Of a stretch of DNA of 64,000 bases, positions 1 through 12,824 are shown one piece after another; positions within the stretch are counted from its first letter, which is position 1; each line of letters begins with the position of its first letter. Below the pieces are notes generated by a model. The model was not told the origin of the DNA. It searched no databases and saw nothing but the letters and a program-made list of their open reading frames with translations. The position numbers and the translations under genes are program-made. The stretch is taken from assembly GCA_949318235.1 (NCBI GenBank), contig OX439128.1, positions 43,652,262 to 43,716,261 on the forward strand, in the 5' to 3' direction. The DNA comes from Ecdyonurus torrentis (Eukaryota > Arthropoda > Insecta > Ephemeroptera > Heptageniidae).

Positions 1-255
1 TCATATACATTTCATATACATATATATATTTCTTCATAGCATTTCAATGTATGAGTAAAAAGGATTATTATAATGTTTCCTTTCAAGAATTAAAAAAAGA
101 AGGAAAAAACTATTTTAATTGACGCACATGGTTTATATGAAATTGACATTTTTCAAAATAAACATTTCTGAAAGAAATAAAAAACAATAATAAACATCTA
201 AAATACAACGCACAAAAATTATTTTGATACAAAATAAACATTAGAGAGGTTGCAA

Positions 256-257
<2 letters not shown>

Positions 258-303
<46 letters not shown>

Positions 304-340
304 CCTCTCTCCCTCCCTCTCTCCTTCTTTCTTTCTTGGT
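258..340. repeat. (CT)n microsatellite
   Basis: An almost uninterrupted CT run degrades into CTCC and CTTT variants at its right end. No gene is near it. Confidence 0.95.
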
Positions 341-1170
341 GAAAAGTTTATTTTAAAAAGAGTTAGATATTGAGGTTGCAATTTATGTTACATTATGTGG
401 TACATGTGGCTCATATATATTTTACGTTGATTATATCAACAACAAAAAAAAAAAAAAAGAGAGAAAAAAGTCTGCTCGCTTGATCATCTGCAAGGAAGTT
501 ATACACGTAGGTAAAGACTGACTGCTATTTTATTTGCTTATATTATCCTACAAACCCACGCAAAATATTCGTCCCCCTCCTTCTCTCTACATACCCAAAA
601 TCTCCCTTGAGACTAAAAAAGATCCTATATACTCTCATCATCATCCCCACACGTCTTTTCCGTTAGTTTTAGTTTAAAAGTCTGTCTTCAAGTCAAGACA
701 AAGGTCCATACTCAAAACTATTACTTTGCAAAGAGAGTATGTGATGTGATAACAGATGAGGGTTTTCCAAAGGGATATTATGTCTGTCACCCTAAAAACC
801 TGATGGCACATCCCCTTCAAGAAAGATTTTTTCTTATGAGAAAATAGAGCAGCAGAGTGTTAAAAAATATGGCTTTTATTATTATTTTTATAAGTTTATT
901 TTACTTTGAGTAAATTGTTATTTTTACCTAATATGTCTGTCATGAAACGACTTATGGTTGATTTTTTTTTTAATTATATATCCTTGAAAACATGCAACAC
1001 TTGAAATATGTTGCTTAATCTTTGTACTTCACAATTAACAGCTTTTTAATCTATATAGTAATGATAGTGCATTAAGAGAAGCGTATTATATGATCTGGTG
1101 ATAATTGCAATGGCATTATGTTGCAACATTTTATGATAAAAATTATTAAAAATACAGTTGGCTCAAAGTG

Positions 1171-1176
<6 letters not shown>

Positions 1177-1258
<82 letters not shown>
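1177..1258. repeat. (TA)n microsatellite
   Basis: About 40 TA units. The YIYIYI open frame across it is only the translation of the repeat. Confidence 0.97.
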
Positions 1259-1262
<4 letters not shown>

Positions 1263-1820
1263 TACTACAATGTGTAATAGAATGGCATGCAGTTATTATA
1301 TTATTCATTTAGTAAAAATTAAATTGAACAAATTGAATGAAGGTAACAGTTTTTTTTAATGGAGACAGACAAGACGTGACAGCCAAAAATCTTAATTTCC
1401 ATGATTGTGTGAAACAGCCAAAAAATAAAATCTATAAAAAAAACGCATTTCCTATGTGAAATGCTTTACAAAATAATGTTTTTCTCCCTATTCAATTGGT
1501 TTAATAATGGATAATTTTTTAAATAAAGTATTTATGTATATACAGTTTCGAAAATTGTAAATAAATTTTGATTAAATATCGACGACAGGTCTTATTTATA
1601 TACGTTTTGAACAAATATAACTGAAAATATTATGACAAAATCTATTATAATATTACTTTTTATAATTAATTTTAAATTATATTATAAACCTCTCATTTCT
1701 AACCACATAAAAAAATAAATCCAGCAGCTTGTTTGTATTTTAAACACGTAGAAATGTAAACTTATGATGATCAGAAAATTTTTTGAAAGAGTTTTGCCGG
1801 CCAGTTTGTCTTGTGTTACA

Positions 1821-2004
1821 GGACCAAGGGGGAAAAAAAGAAGTTATGGCATGTTTAATCTGCAAAGCAAGCAAAGCAGCAAGTGTTGGGCGGGCCTGGT
1901 AGAAAACAAATTGGATTTTTGCTGCTTTGTGCTAAGTCACAGCGGGCCCACGAAATGCTTGTTAACTTTGCGGACTAAGGTGTGTCCCGCAGAGTTCGTC
2001 AGCA
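1821..2004 (+). other. possible orphan exon or old repeat
   Basis: This GC-richer island in very AT-rich DNA is preceded by a splice-acceptor-like TGTGTTACAG and followed by a strong donor-like CAGCAGGTGAGC. One frame is open across it, but the peptide resembles no family I know. It could be a non-coding or UTR exon of a transcript extending outside the window, or a repeat fragment. Confidence 0.2.
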
Positions 2005-4422
2005 GGTGAGCAAGCACCACCGCGTGTCAATGTTATTTATAATATCAATATATATTATATTATATATATAATAATATATACATACACGTACATATTGCAA
2101 TATCAATGATCATACTCATAAATTTTACGCTAATTAATTTTAACATTTCATTTTAAATCATTATTTTTACCGATTACTTTTTGAAATATATATTTATTCT
2201 GTAGTTTTAATTAAATTATTATATATTGATTATGATGGTAATGATAAGAGATGAAGACTACTGCTACTGAATTAAATTAAAACTATCAATTAAAATTTAA
2301 ATTGCAAAGAGAAAATTGAGTGTATATTTTTCGTTGGTTATAAGAGTAAAGTATAATAACATAACTCTTAGTTTTATATTTTGGGCTTGCAATAAATTAA
2401 GTAAATATTTTAGATTGACATTTTGCAATATGTCTTGGCGTATTTTGAATTCTATAAGAAAATTGTTATTTCATGCGCACATAAAAAACTCAATGTTCAG
2501 TGCGCATAGTAATGGCATGATATAATATATATAGACATTGCAGAAAAAGAGCCGTGATAATTTTTAAATTTAAAAGTGTGGATATGGTATACAATACATC
2601 CTTTGAAGTGTGGATATGGTATATACAATACATCCTTTGCTTATTAATTGGTAGCGTTCTATTATTATGCGGAAAAATTGTCTATCAGACTTCTTTAAAC
2701 ATTACTTAATTTGCATACCCTCCTACCTTAATAATGAACTTTTCACCGAATGAATGTTTTTTTCTAAAAGAAATAAAATTTACAGATCATTTTGAAATAA
2801 TATCAAATTTATATTCATCTCGCACCATCTTATCTACATATAAGATTTTTTTATTTATTTATTTAATTTTTTCTTTTATATAATAAAAAAATTGTCTTAG
2901 ATCATCCTCAATTGTTCCATCTTGGCAACTCTTTTATACGCAACATAAAATATAAAACAAAAAAGCTGCACCTACAAAAATTATGTCCTGTTCTACGTGC
3001 TGTGTGTGATGGTATATAGAGACAAAACGAATATAAAAATTAAAATTTATTTTGTAGCTAGTTTTGTGTACATGACGATAGTTTTCGCCTGCAACTTGAG
3101 ATGCCATCGCGTGATCTTATAAGATTTATTATTGAGTAAAAAAAATACTGACTTTTTAGTACTCTTATAAATTACGTCTAAATAAGAGGTACTCTGATAT
3201 CCTGAACACGATTTTTTTTAAACATATATAAAAAAATCCTTGAAATTTTATATTCTCATATTACGTGCATGAAAGTATAAAAAAAAGTTAAATTTCTCCA
3301 TTTGTTTGCTGGCAGTCACAATAATATTTTCTGACTTGGGTGCCACTTTTTTCACAAGCACTTTTTTCCATTTATAGTTCTATACCTAATTATAAATATT
3401 ATTTATATAATGAATGTTTTTTTAAATGCGTACCGATTAATACTTGTATACCTATAAAAAAAATTATAGTGAAGAATCGTATTTGCAAATGATAAAAGTA
3501 TAACAAATATAATTTACGTAAACGCGTCAAGTATGCTATGCTCTCAAATAATAATAACATCGATTTTAGGTAACTGTATACTGTAACGATTGATATAATA
3601 TAATGTAGAACTGAATTTAAGAAAGAACAAAAATAAAATATTCTTTTATATAAGTTCAACAAAATAAATAAAAACAGTAGTAGTTAAGTAACTACAGTAT
3701 GTAATTATATGATAAGTTCTAAGAGAATTTTAAAATAATCAAAACAAACAATTTTATTATTTTTTACTTTAAATGAACAATGAAAGTCAAAGGTTCATAA
3801 TATGAGCTATTATATTAATTAGTTTTTAATTAAAATGTGTTTGTTTTAACCGCAGAGAGTTTATTGATGTAAAGTATATATATGGTAAAAATTTTAGGTC
3901 ATAATGACTCACTTTTTTCGTTTAATAATGTAACTCAATTCTCGTATAATTATATATACCTTGCAGGCTTATTTCGCAACTTTATTTTTAAAATTAATTT
4001 TGTGTATGATTATATGTATATATTAAATACAGGTATTTATCATGTGACATATTTATCTCATAAAACTCATAATACTCATACAGAAAAGAAGTTGCGTATT
4101 AATTGTTATTTTGATTGGATAAAAAGTCATTATATATAAATTAATATTTTCAGAGAGAGAGAGAGAGAGAGAAGCTATATAATGTAATTTGAGAATTAAT
4201 AAAACATGACAAAAAAATATAAATAAAATGCATTGATTTTTCACTGTATAAAACTACCCATTTAAATCGCGCAATTGTTACAAATATACGCAGAAGAATT
4301 AATTAAAATCAAAAATTGATTACAATTATTACAAACATAGATATTTATTGCAATTATTACATACACAAAATTATGAGATTAAAGATAGATACATACATTG
4401 ATTGATTGACTCGTCACAAAAA

Positions 4423-7400
4423 TCATGATTGTCTGAGCGGCACGTCACCCACCACTACAGGCACGTGCATGCAGAAGTGTACATGGAGACCGGACACAGT
4501 CACGCACAACTGAAACAAACACATTATACATTGCAGTATACAATTAGCATATACAAACAATCTCATTATTCATCTCCAATTATACTAATTATTAATAAAT
4601 TAAATTCATTAAATTGAAAATAAAGACGAAATGAATAAGCTCCTAGCTGTCTGAGAAAGTTTAATTGAATAATTATATTAAAGATGTGCCCTACTTTGTC
4701 AATTAATTAATTTATTTTGTAACTTTTGTAATTCTACAAACAAAATTTATTATTTTTCATTTTGGGTATATTAATTTTTTTTTCTTTCTATTTTACTATA
4801 TTTCATACTTTTGCAAGTGCTGCTTTCATCATATTGTATATTATACTATATACATTAAAAAAAAAATGAACAAAACTGAATGCTAAAGAAAGTGTATAAT
4901 TTAATTTACACTGATTTAATTTTGTCTTTTTGATAAAAAAAAAAAGAGAAGAAAAATATATGTAGCTATATTTTATATACAAATCTGTTTTATTTATTTT
5001 GGTAATTTCGTATACATATAACACATATTTATCACATATAAAATGATTTCAATTCTTTTCCTCAACAATAGATTTCATCAACAATAACATTTTATGTTGC
5101 ATTGATGATATACGAAAATATTTCCACTTCCCCCATATAGTGACAAAATGCATTATTGTAAAAGGGCGTCTCTACTCTCTTTGAATATTTTATGTAATGT
5201 GCCATCCTCGAAAATTTTCTATGTCTTTCGATCAGCCAACAAAATGATGCTGACGTCACGTTTCCCTTGTTAAATGTTTCCCTTTCCGTCGACCATGCAT
5301 CATAATAATATGTATTATTGTTATATATACGTATACGTTAAATTTACATATACAACGCAAGTTAGAGGGTGAATACTGACAGTGACTGAGAATAGTAACT
5401 AATAGTTGTAAGTGAATCATTATCGTATATATATAAATATCCCAAGTCCTGACTATGTCAAATGAAATTAAATAAACTAGAGAAATGTTAATGGAACAAA
5501 TGAGATCAAAATAATGACAATATGAGCGTATACATTCATGGCACGCATAATATATAATAATTGTTAAGAACGTTATTAACATAATATGTCTATATAAAAT
5601 GATATATGAATGAATAAATTATAAACTCATTCATGATGCGTGAATATGAAATAATGCATGGAGTATTTTGTGTACTATTTGCCTGCTATATATATTTAAA
5701 ATTATTATTGGCGATTTTTAAATTTTGTAAAACAGAGAAGAAATTTTCGTTCCCCCCCCCCCCCCCCCTCCCCGAAAATTCACTTATTATTAATTATAAT
5801 AAATAAGTGCTTTTCATATATAGAGAATAATTACATCACTCATGCAGCCTCTGTGTATTTTCAAATAAATACTTCTTATCAATATCAGTTTTTACACTCC
5901 CGTTTCACATTTTGTTCCAAATTAATAAAATAAATATGATGCATATGTACTCTACTATGTGTATATCTAGTGTTTTTCGTGACATGTACCTTTAAGTAGA
6001 ACTGCTGCTTGATGATGGAACACCCTGTGAGGTTGACATGGTTGAAGTTAGGCAAAGGGAAGCTCTCTTTCCTCCAGGTACGAGTGATTCCTGGATGTAC
6101 CTCGCCTTGTAACAACTTGCGGGCCAGCACAGCCTCGGTGTACCGCGCTCCTCCACACTTGGTGTTATCATAGTACTGAGTGATCTGCAAACACTCTGAA
6201 CTACTGTACTTCATAATCTCATCATACTGCAGACTATATACCACAAGAAAGAAACGAAATAAAGAAGAATGTGATTATTTTATTCTCTTGGTTTGCCTGT
6301 GATTCAAATTTATATATAATGTACCTCAAAGCACGAGACAAATTAATCTAAATAATCGTTATTAACAAATAATAATATTATAAAAAAAACTGCAATTTTA
6401 TAATTTTACTAATAATATCTCGTCTCGTAATTTGACCGCGAAATAAACTTAAAATAAAAGCAAATTAAAATCCATCGTGTGTATCTGACAAATCATTTTC
6501 TATAATATACATATAGGCGCATTTGGTACACTTAAATTATATTCAAGTACTTAATGATTATATAATTATTCTATTATATAATATTATATTATTGCCTATA
6601 ATAAATCAAAACCTTACTTTGATGAGTTGCAGATGTAACGCCCTAATGTTGACATTACTGTGATTTGCAATTCGCACGGAGGGTTTGATTTCTTGTCCCG
6701 GCACCAAACTTCTCGGTGCCAAAAGTATAGAAATGCACACCGGTCTCGACAAGCACATCAAACACCAAAACTGATGCTCCAGTGTCGCTTCCACTGCTTT
6801 CTATATATTAATAGTAATTTTATTGAAGAGAAAAATCACAATTTCACATAAATTGATTATACTTACAGCATAACATGGGTCAGAGTTGAGGTCGATGGGT
6901 GCGCAAACCTTGAAGGTGACTTCCGTGCTGATGTTACTGCGCCAACGACGCTCAAGTCGCGCCTGTACCACGTAACGCACGTGACCGCAAATTCCATCAA
7001 AAGAACCAGGTAACGAGCTAGGTAGTTTGAACGTGAAGCAGAACGTATGCTCGGTATCTTCAAGTGGTTCTGTATCACAGTCTTGTAAATAAATAAATAA
7101 AGTAAATTTTGTGCACAAAAACATGGCCCAGCTAATTAATATTGCATGATGAGATATACATAACAAAAAAGTATATAAAAATTACTATAGAATCTCTAGC
7201 TAGTATTTCTGTGTGAAGCTGACAGTGCAATGACATTATAATCACAGCATCTATTTTATATATATTTAAATTATAATGAAAAATAAAAAAATAATATTAT
7301 TGTTTACCTGCTTTATAGAGAGTAATCTTGCGATAGAAGTAACGTTCCTTATTAAAATGTGGAATTTTTGTTCTACCATTCGATTCTTCCCACACTACTT

Positions 7401-7911
7401 GAGCTTCTCCTTTAACTGCGATGAAAATAACTGCAATATTTTAAGCGATGTTATTGAGAATTTATGTATATTATACTGTATATTATAGTACTACATAAAG
7501 CAAGAAAAACAAAGTAAAATTAAAAATTTCAAAATGCAATAGTTTTTATTTATATTAATTAAGTTGTTTTCGATTAAGACATTTTATATTTTACTACACA
7601 AATTAATTGTTCTTTTATAGATGTGTGATTTCATAATGCTAAATTTAATTACTTGTTACTGTATATAACTAAATAAACATAAATATACTTAAATAATATA
7701 AAGAAATTATCAGAGATAAAAATTATTCTTATCCTTAATACAATTAGCTATATACTTTTTATGTATTTCAATATACATTCCATCAAATATATTTACCTTT
7801 TATACTTTGCGATGAAGGCACAAAAACAGTTAAATGCCCGTTTATTTCATCATTTCCAAAATAAACAGAACGAGGATCATCAAGTTCAATTTTAAATTTT
7901 AATGTACCCAT
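4423..7911 (-). CDS. arrestin domain-containing protein, short PPxY-less form
   Basis: Six coding exons join in frame to 319 residues: 7911-7797, 7430-7308, 7081-6867, 6800-6618, 6226-5990 and 4509-4423. All introns are GT-AG. It is an alpha-arrestin (ARRDC) adaptor of the kind that links membrane cargo to ubiquitin ligases. The arrestin_N half covers roughly residues 5-150, with a conserved GHVRYVVQARLERRW block at the end of exon 3. Arrestin_C follows and ends in the typical VVVGDVPLR strand. The first exon is 115 nt, as in both paralogues downstream, and exon 4 is 183 nt as in theirs, so the genes share ancestry. Unlike them it stops four residues after the last arrestin strand and has no PPxY tail. 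The linker exon has CLMC where the paralogues have a Cys-rich CCWCC or CCCCC. The last exon is assigned by phase and motif and is the least certain. Confidence 0.87.
5752..5768. repeat. poly-C tract
   Basis: About 17 consecutive C lie inside the last intron of the first arrestin-domain gene. Similar C or G runs occur near 16459, 20467, 20640, 23433, 26276, 58424 and 60940, so long homopolymer C/G is a feature of this genome. Confidence 0.9.
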
Positions 7912-8160
7912 TTTTTTTTAACTTGTTTATTTATGTGTGTGTTTGCTGCAACAATCACTTTTATTTTTGTTTTAAATTTTGTGACATTCTCAAAACCGCC
8001 ACTTTTATTATTATTTTTTGGGATAGCCCCTGAAAGTTATGCAACTTTTTCAGCTGATACGACGTGCGGGTTGCATAAACACAGTTTCAGTTTTTTTTTC
8101 TTCTTCTTCTTTTCTTTTAAGAATTTGAAATGCCAAATAAAACAATCAATCATTAGTCAA

Positions 8161-8640
8161 TAGAAGACTTGCAAAAGTAGGTTTAGTGAGAAAGTAAACA
8201 AACTCACAGCCCAACAATACTAACAAAGTGCTAGCAGACGATTTGGTGTTCCTGTCTGCATTTAACATGCTTTATTATGGTGGAATGCAGCAGCTATAAC
8301 TTAAGTTACAATTATTTTTTAGAGCTTAAATTTTTACTGCAGCTTACTGAGCCTACAAGCTTTTGTTTTCCTGGATTTGAAGTCAATTGGGTAAAAAAAT
8401 AATTTTTAACCAAATCACTTGAAATCCAGGAAAACAAAAGCTTGTAGGCTCAGTAAAGCTACAGTAAAAATTTCAGCCCTGAAAAATAATTCTAACTTAA
8501 GTTATAGCTGCTTCATTGCCCCATAAGAAAGCATGTTAAATGTAGACAGGAACACTAAGTCGTCTGCTAGCACTTTTTTAGTATTGTTGGGCTGTGAGTT
8601 TGTTTATTTTCTCACTAAACCTACTTTTGCAAGTCTACTA
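8161..8640. mobile_element. palindromic foldback element, family A
   Basis: The left arm (from 8161) and right arm (to 8640) are inverted copies of about 235 bp that meet near 8400. They begin TAGAAGACTTGC and end GCAAGTCTACTA. There is no open reading frame. The arms differ at scattered positions, so it is not recent. A diverged relative lies at about 35505-35870. This fits a non-autonomous MITE or foldback element. Confidence 0.85.
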
Positions 8641-9196
8641 ATAGGAACTAATATATTTAATCTCCTAACATAATTAAACAAAAAAAATCTATGTGAAGAC
8701 CAATATATTAAACAACATTAAACAAAATTTAAAAATAAATCAATAAAAAGTGCGAAGCAAAAGTAACACATACAGAAATAAAATTAACAACTCAAATTAT
8801 TTATTATATTTATTTATTAAAAGCGCTCGTAAAAAGCAAAAATGTAAAATAGAGTACAATAGTAAAAATAGTAAAATACATCCAATATAAATAATGAAAT
8901 AGTAATATAGCATTGTAGATATAGGGTCAAATGTATGTTTTTCTCATATCAGATTTTTGTTTCCTTGCACAATGGTAACTCAAAAAAATAAGATGTTGCC
9001 TTCAAGTGCATTAATTGACCAAAAAGTACATTTTGTATTTAAAAAAAAATCCAACCATAAGAAATAATTAGTGGCACTTGAATTTGCAGAACTAAAATTA
9101 TTTTATTTTCCAAATCATTGGTTAGTTAACCAAGATGAAGGATGTTACAAATTTATGATGTTCAAAAAAAAAAAAACTAATAATAATATGTATATT

Positions 9197-10126
9197 AAGG
9201 AAAATAAACCATCGCGGTTAGGTATGATAAATTGAAAGAAAAGGATAGGAGAAAACCAGCAAGGGCCTTACCATAGTGAAATAATAAATAAAATATATAA
9301 AATAATAATATAATAATAATCAATTTAAGGGAAAAAAACATCGCGGTTAGGATCAATATTAGAGAAAAGGATAGAATAACCAGCAAGGACCTTACCACAG
9401 TAGAAGTTCTATGGAGAGGTCGAAGTCTCGCATGGCACAGTGTTTTGTTATAAAAAAGTTCATTTTATAACTGAGAGCTTTCGTCATATATTAATGACAT
9501 TATCAATCAAAGAAGAAAATTACTTGAGCATATCACTAAGCAGTGTCTTGTCTTGTACAAGACAAGACACTGCTCGGTGATGTGCTCAAGTAATTTTCTT
9601 CTTTGATTGATAATGTCATTAATATATGACGAAAGCTCTCAGTTATAAAATGAACTTTTTTATAACAAAACACTGTGCCATGCGAGACTTCGGCCTCTCC
9701 ATAGAACTTCTACTGTGGTAAGGCCCTTGCTGGTTATTCTATCCTTTTCTTTAATATTGAATATAATAATAATCAATGATAAAGAAAAGGATAGAAAAAC
9801 CAGCAAGGGCCTTACCACAGTAGAAGTTCTATGGAGAGGTCGAGGTCTTGCATGGCACAGTATAATGTTATAAAAGTTTCTTTATAACTGAGAGCTTTCG
9901 TCATATGATAATGGCATTATCAATCAAAAGAGAAAATTACTCTTTTGATTGATAATGTCATTATCATATGACGAAAGCTCTCAGTTATAAAGAAACTTTT
10001 ATAACATTATACTGTGCCATGCAAGACCTCAACCTCTCCATAGAACTTCTACTGTGGTAAGGCCCTTGCTGGTTTTTCTATCCTTTTCTTTATCATTGAT
10101 CCTAACCGCGATGGTTTTTTCCTTAA
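9197..10126. mobile_element. compound foldback element with two nested hairpins, family B
   Basis: The outer ends are inverted copies of AACCATCGCGGTTAGG (about 9205-9222 and 10101-10117). Inside are two successive long hairpins: 9363-9750 with its centre near 9556, and 9772-10100 with its centre near 9936. Both carry the same arm sequence, including ACCAGCAAGG and CTTACCACAGTAGAAG. The second hairpin looks like a diverged tandem copy of the first. Single-arm relatives occur at about 12825-13315, 28330-28466, 30255-30370 and 58725-58810. No transposase frame is present. Confidence 0.85.
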
Positions 10127-10767
10127 ATTGAATATAATAATAATAACAAACAAATCAACATAGCAGATTTAGCTCAAGATTTATTAATTTATAAATCTGA
10201 AATTTTGCTTAAAAAAGTATATGAGAAAAACATTAAACCCTAACAGTATACCACACACAAAAAGTATATTTTATATGTAATTCAAAACAAAATTGTTTTG
10301 AATTAGATGTGAACACCAATGTAAATGCAAAACATATATCATATTTTATAGATAGGCATTATTAGCATTACTTGTAGTGCAACTTGTAGTTACTAGAATA
10401 AAAAATAGATTCCTTCTTATAACACAATAGTATTTATAGCAGAGATGCATGAAACAGAAGTTATATAACAATTAAAGTCCCTATAATATATGGACCAGGT
10501 TAGTCAGGTTACAGTAATGCTTATAGCATGTATGGTTATAACTTTAAACAATGGCTACGCTACACCTGTCTTACCTACCAAAATTGCTTTACATAATTTC
10601 ATTTTCTTGCATCTCTGATTTGCAGGCCTATAAAGCAATTCAAATATATGTATATCTTATAATCTTATTGATTGTTATATTACACATCGAACACGTCCTA
10701 TATATAGGCCTATATATATATATTTTTTTTTCTGGCAGGATTTTTTAAGGCTGTGTTTAATCAGACA

Positions 10768-11028
10768 CACAATCAGATGACAAACATATGTCCACTTGGC
10801 ATACACAAACTTGGAACCAGGGGGCTGATTCTGTAATTTTTTCACTTTGTTGTTCAACAAACAAATTTGCATTAGATATCGAATAATTTTGTTTGTTATG
10901 AAGTTACTAAATCAACCCCCAAGTTATGTACAGCGGATATATGTTCAGTGCACATATGTTATGTTAACTGCACACCCGGGTCAAAATCTTTGTATGCCAA
11001 GTGAGCGCATGTCTCTTCTAATTGTGTT
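10768..11028. mobile_element. imperfect inverted-repeat element
   Basis: The ends are imperfect inverted copies: CCACTTGGCATACA near 10791 and TGTATGCCAAGTGAG near 10991, with matching outer CACAATCAGA and TCTAATTGTG. The middle is degenerate. It is probably an old MITE. Confidence 0.6.
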
Positions 11029-11951
11029 TGTAAGTGCGTCTCTATTCTATCTTAGGAAAGTGACACATCTTATTATCATATGAACCCAAACTGCATAAAT
11101 TATTATCTACCATATTCTATCATCATAACAATATTATATATACAATATTCTACTTGTTCTCATACCTGCCATTATTATAAATTTTGCATTGATTATTAAA
11201 TTATTACATATTATTAATTAATTAATGTAATATTATATATTACATATAATCAGTGAATCACAACAGAGCATCATTTGATGGTGCTCTAATTAAATATAAA
11301 GCTTATAATTACATGCTTGTGACAAATTAAAATAATAGTGTATAGTATTATTATTTTATTTGTATTTTTTTTTCTTTCAAACAAAATTGAAAGATAGAAA
11401 CCAATGTAGTAAATATAGTGTAGGCAATAATTAACGTTATAGTTTTAAAGTACATGCATTTCCTCACTTTTTTTTATTATTATTTTTTTCTTTTGTACCC
11501 AATACAAACACTTTTTTTTTAAAGTACAGTGTAAATATAATATAAAAACAAGTTTTCCTAATTTTCTAGTTTCTAAATCATAATGATTAAAGTGTATATT
11601 GTATTCTCGGCCCTTTTTACTTGCCAACGCCAATAAGAGCACGTACTAAATTAATTAAATTAAAAATATGCCAATTTTTATCCTATCTCTCCTATTTCTA
11701 TCATCTTTTTTACTTTTCCTACCCCGGTGTCAATATATTAAACGATATAACTAGCTTAATCACGATACAGGCGGCCGGCAGGCGCATTGCTCTCGCGAAC
11801 TTTCTGGAGTTGGGGAACTCTAGGAAGTGAGGGAGGGCACATGTGGCTTGCTGGCAGCCAGTCTTGCATCCCTCTTACTGCACAATATTATATTACAGTG
11901 TGAGGATGAGAGGTTTTAAATAGCAAGCCGGGTTTGCGCGCGCGATTGTTC

Positions 11952-12024
11952 AACCAATCAGCGCGAGCAGCTGCGGGGGCATCGCGTATAAAAACGCGGC
12001 TGCCACTTGCTTCCTCAGCTCAGT
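11952..12024 (+). promoter_or_regulatory. CCAAT / TATA / initiator core promoter
   Basis: AACCAATCAG is followed 26 bp later by TATAAAA at 11987-11993. About 30-35 bp downstream of the TATA box are TCAGC and TCAGT, matches to the arthropod initiator (candidate start A at 12017 or 12022). This is the spacing expected of a Pol II promoter firing rightwards into the hammerhead motif. No downstream coding sequence was found. Confidence 0.55.
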
Positions 12025-12068
12025 CAGTTAGCAGATGTGGTGTGAGCCATCTTTAGCTGTACAGATCG

Positions 12069-12128
12069 CTCTGCCGAGCCTTACTGATGAGTCCTAGGTA
12101 AAGGACGAAACCGGTCTAAGGCCAAGAG
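12069..12128 (+). ncRNA. type I hammerhead ribozyme with minimal stem III
   Basis: All core positions are present. Stem I is GCCTTA (12078-12083) paired with TAAGGC (12117-12122), extended by CTCT (12069-12072) with AGAG (12125-12128) across an internal loop. CTGATGA occupies 12084-12090. Stem II is GTCC (12091-12094) with GGAC (12103-12106) around an 8-nt loop. GAAA is at 12107-12110. Stem III is just CC/GG (12111-12114) plus the A-U pair, with no loop, followed by UC, so cleavage is predicted after C12116. The palindromic stem III resembles the small retroelement hammerheads that cleave as dimers. The fold is read by eye and activity is inferred. Confidence 0.85.
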
Positions 12129-12824
12129 TAAGTCTGATACTGTTTTATAATGTTGTGCCTTTGATGTAGTGTGAGAACGTGAGATGTTAGGTATATCGTA
12201 TTTTACATTGACACTATACCCCTCATCCCTTTTAACGTCTATTTTTATTTAGCGCAAGCCAGAATAATTTGCATCCCTAGTCCCAATTTACTATTTAAAT
12301 TAGAGAATTTTCGCGTTTTATTAATTTTCAATTCAACGTGCTCTAATCTCTACCAACTATTTTCTAATTATTTTTTTAAACGTAATTAATAATGTAATAA
12401 GTACATTAAATGCAATATGTAACTATTATGGCTGTGAATAAAATATATAAACCTTAAAAACTTTGTAGGTTAACTAATTTAAAGTGTGTATGCACTTAGG
12501 TTGTTTCTTTGACAAGAAATAAGGCCATTTAGCAGAAGGCACAAATTAATGTGTATAAATGCTTAGGAGCCCATTAGAGAGCTTTCGAAACTCTATAAAA
12601 TATCTACTTTTGCAATTTTGGTTCCAAGAGCTCAATTAAAAAATAAAAATAAAAAGTTGGAGCACTGGACGTATTTTTGATGATTTCTTAACATTATGAC
12701 CAGAGACAATAATAATTGCCAATCAATTTATAATAATATAACATGGTATTTAATCATCACAAGTCAATGGGATGTACAAAATATCCAAATTTCAAAATCA
12801 CATTAAAAATAGTAAGCAAAAGCA

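Larger units (their letters stand above)
1..4422. other. gene-poor AT-rich flank
   Basis: No gene is recognisable in this stretch. It holds a (CT)n tract (about 258-340), a (TA)n tract (about 1177-1258), short A/T homopolymers and a GC-richer patch at about 1764-2030, listed separately. The 3' end of the minus-strand arrestin-domain gene abuts it, so part of the right edge is probably 3' UTR. Confidence 0.6.
11760..12290 (+). mobile_element. GC-rich promoter/ribozyme segment, possible solo LTR
   Basis: This segment is markedly GC-richer than its surroundings and contains, in order on the plus strand, a CCAAT box (AACCAATCAG, about 11952-11961), a TATA box (TATAAAA, 11987-11993), initiator-like TCAGC/TCAGT sites (12015-12026), a complete hammerhead motif (12069-12128) and a donor-like AGAGTAAGT (12125-12133). 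Penelope-like elements and some other retroelements carry type I hammerheads in their terminal repeats, so a solo terminal repeat is the simplest reading. No reverse transcriptase frame is nearby, no second copy was found, and the segment borders are guessed. Confidence 0.45.

Noticed and set aside
6863..7078. 71-residue minus-strand frame overlapping the first ARRDC gene
   Set aside because: Out-of-frame shadow of exon 3. The real frame carries the arrestin GHVRYVV motif.
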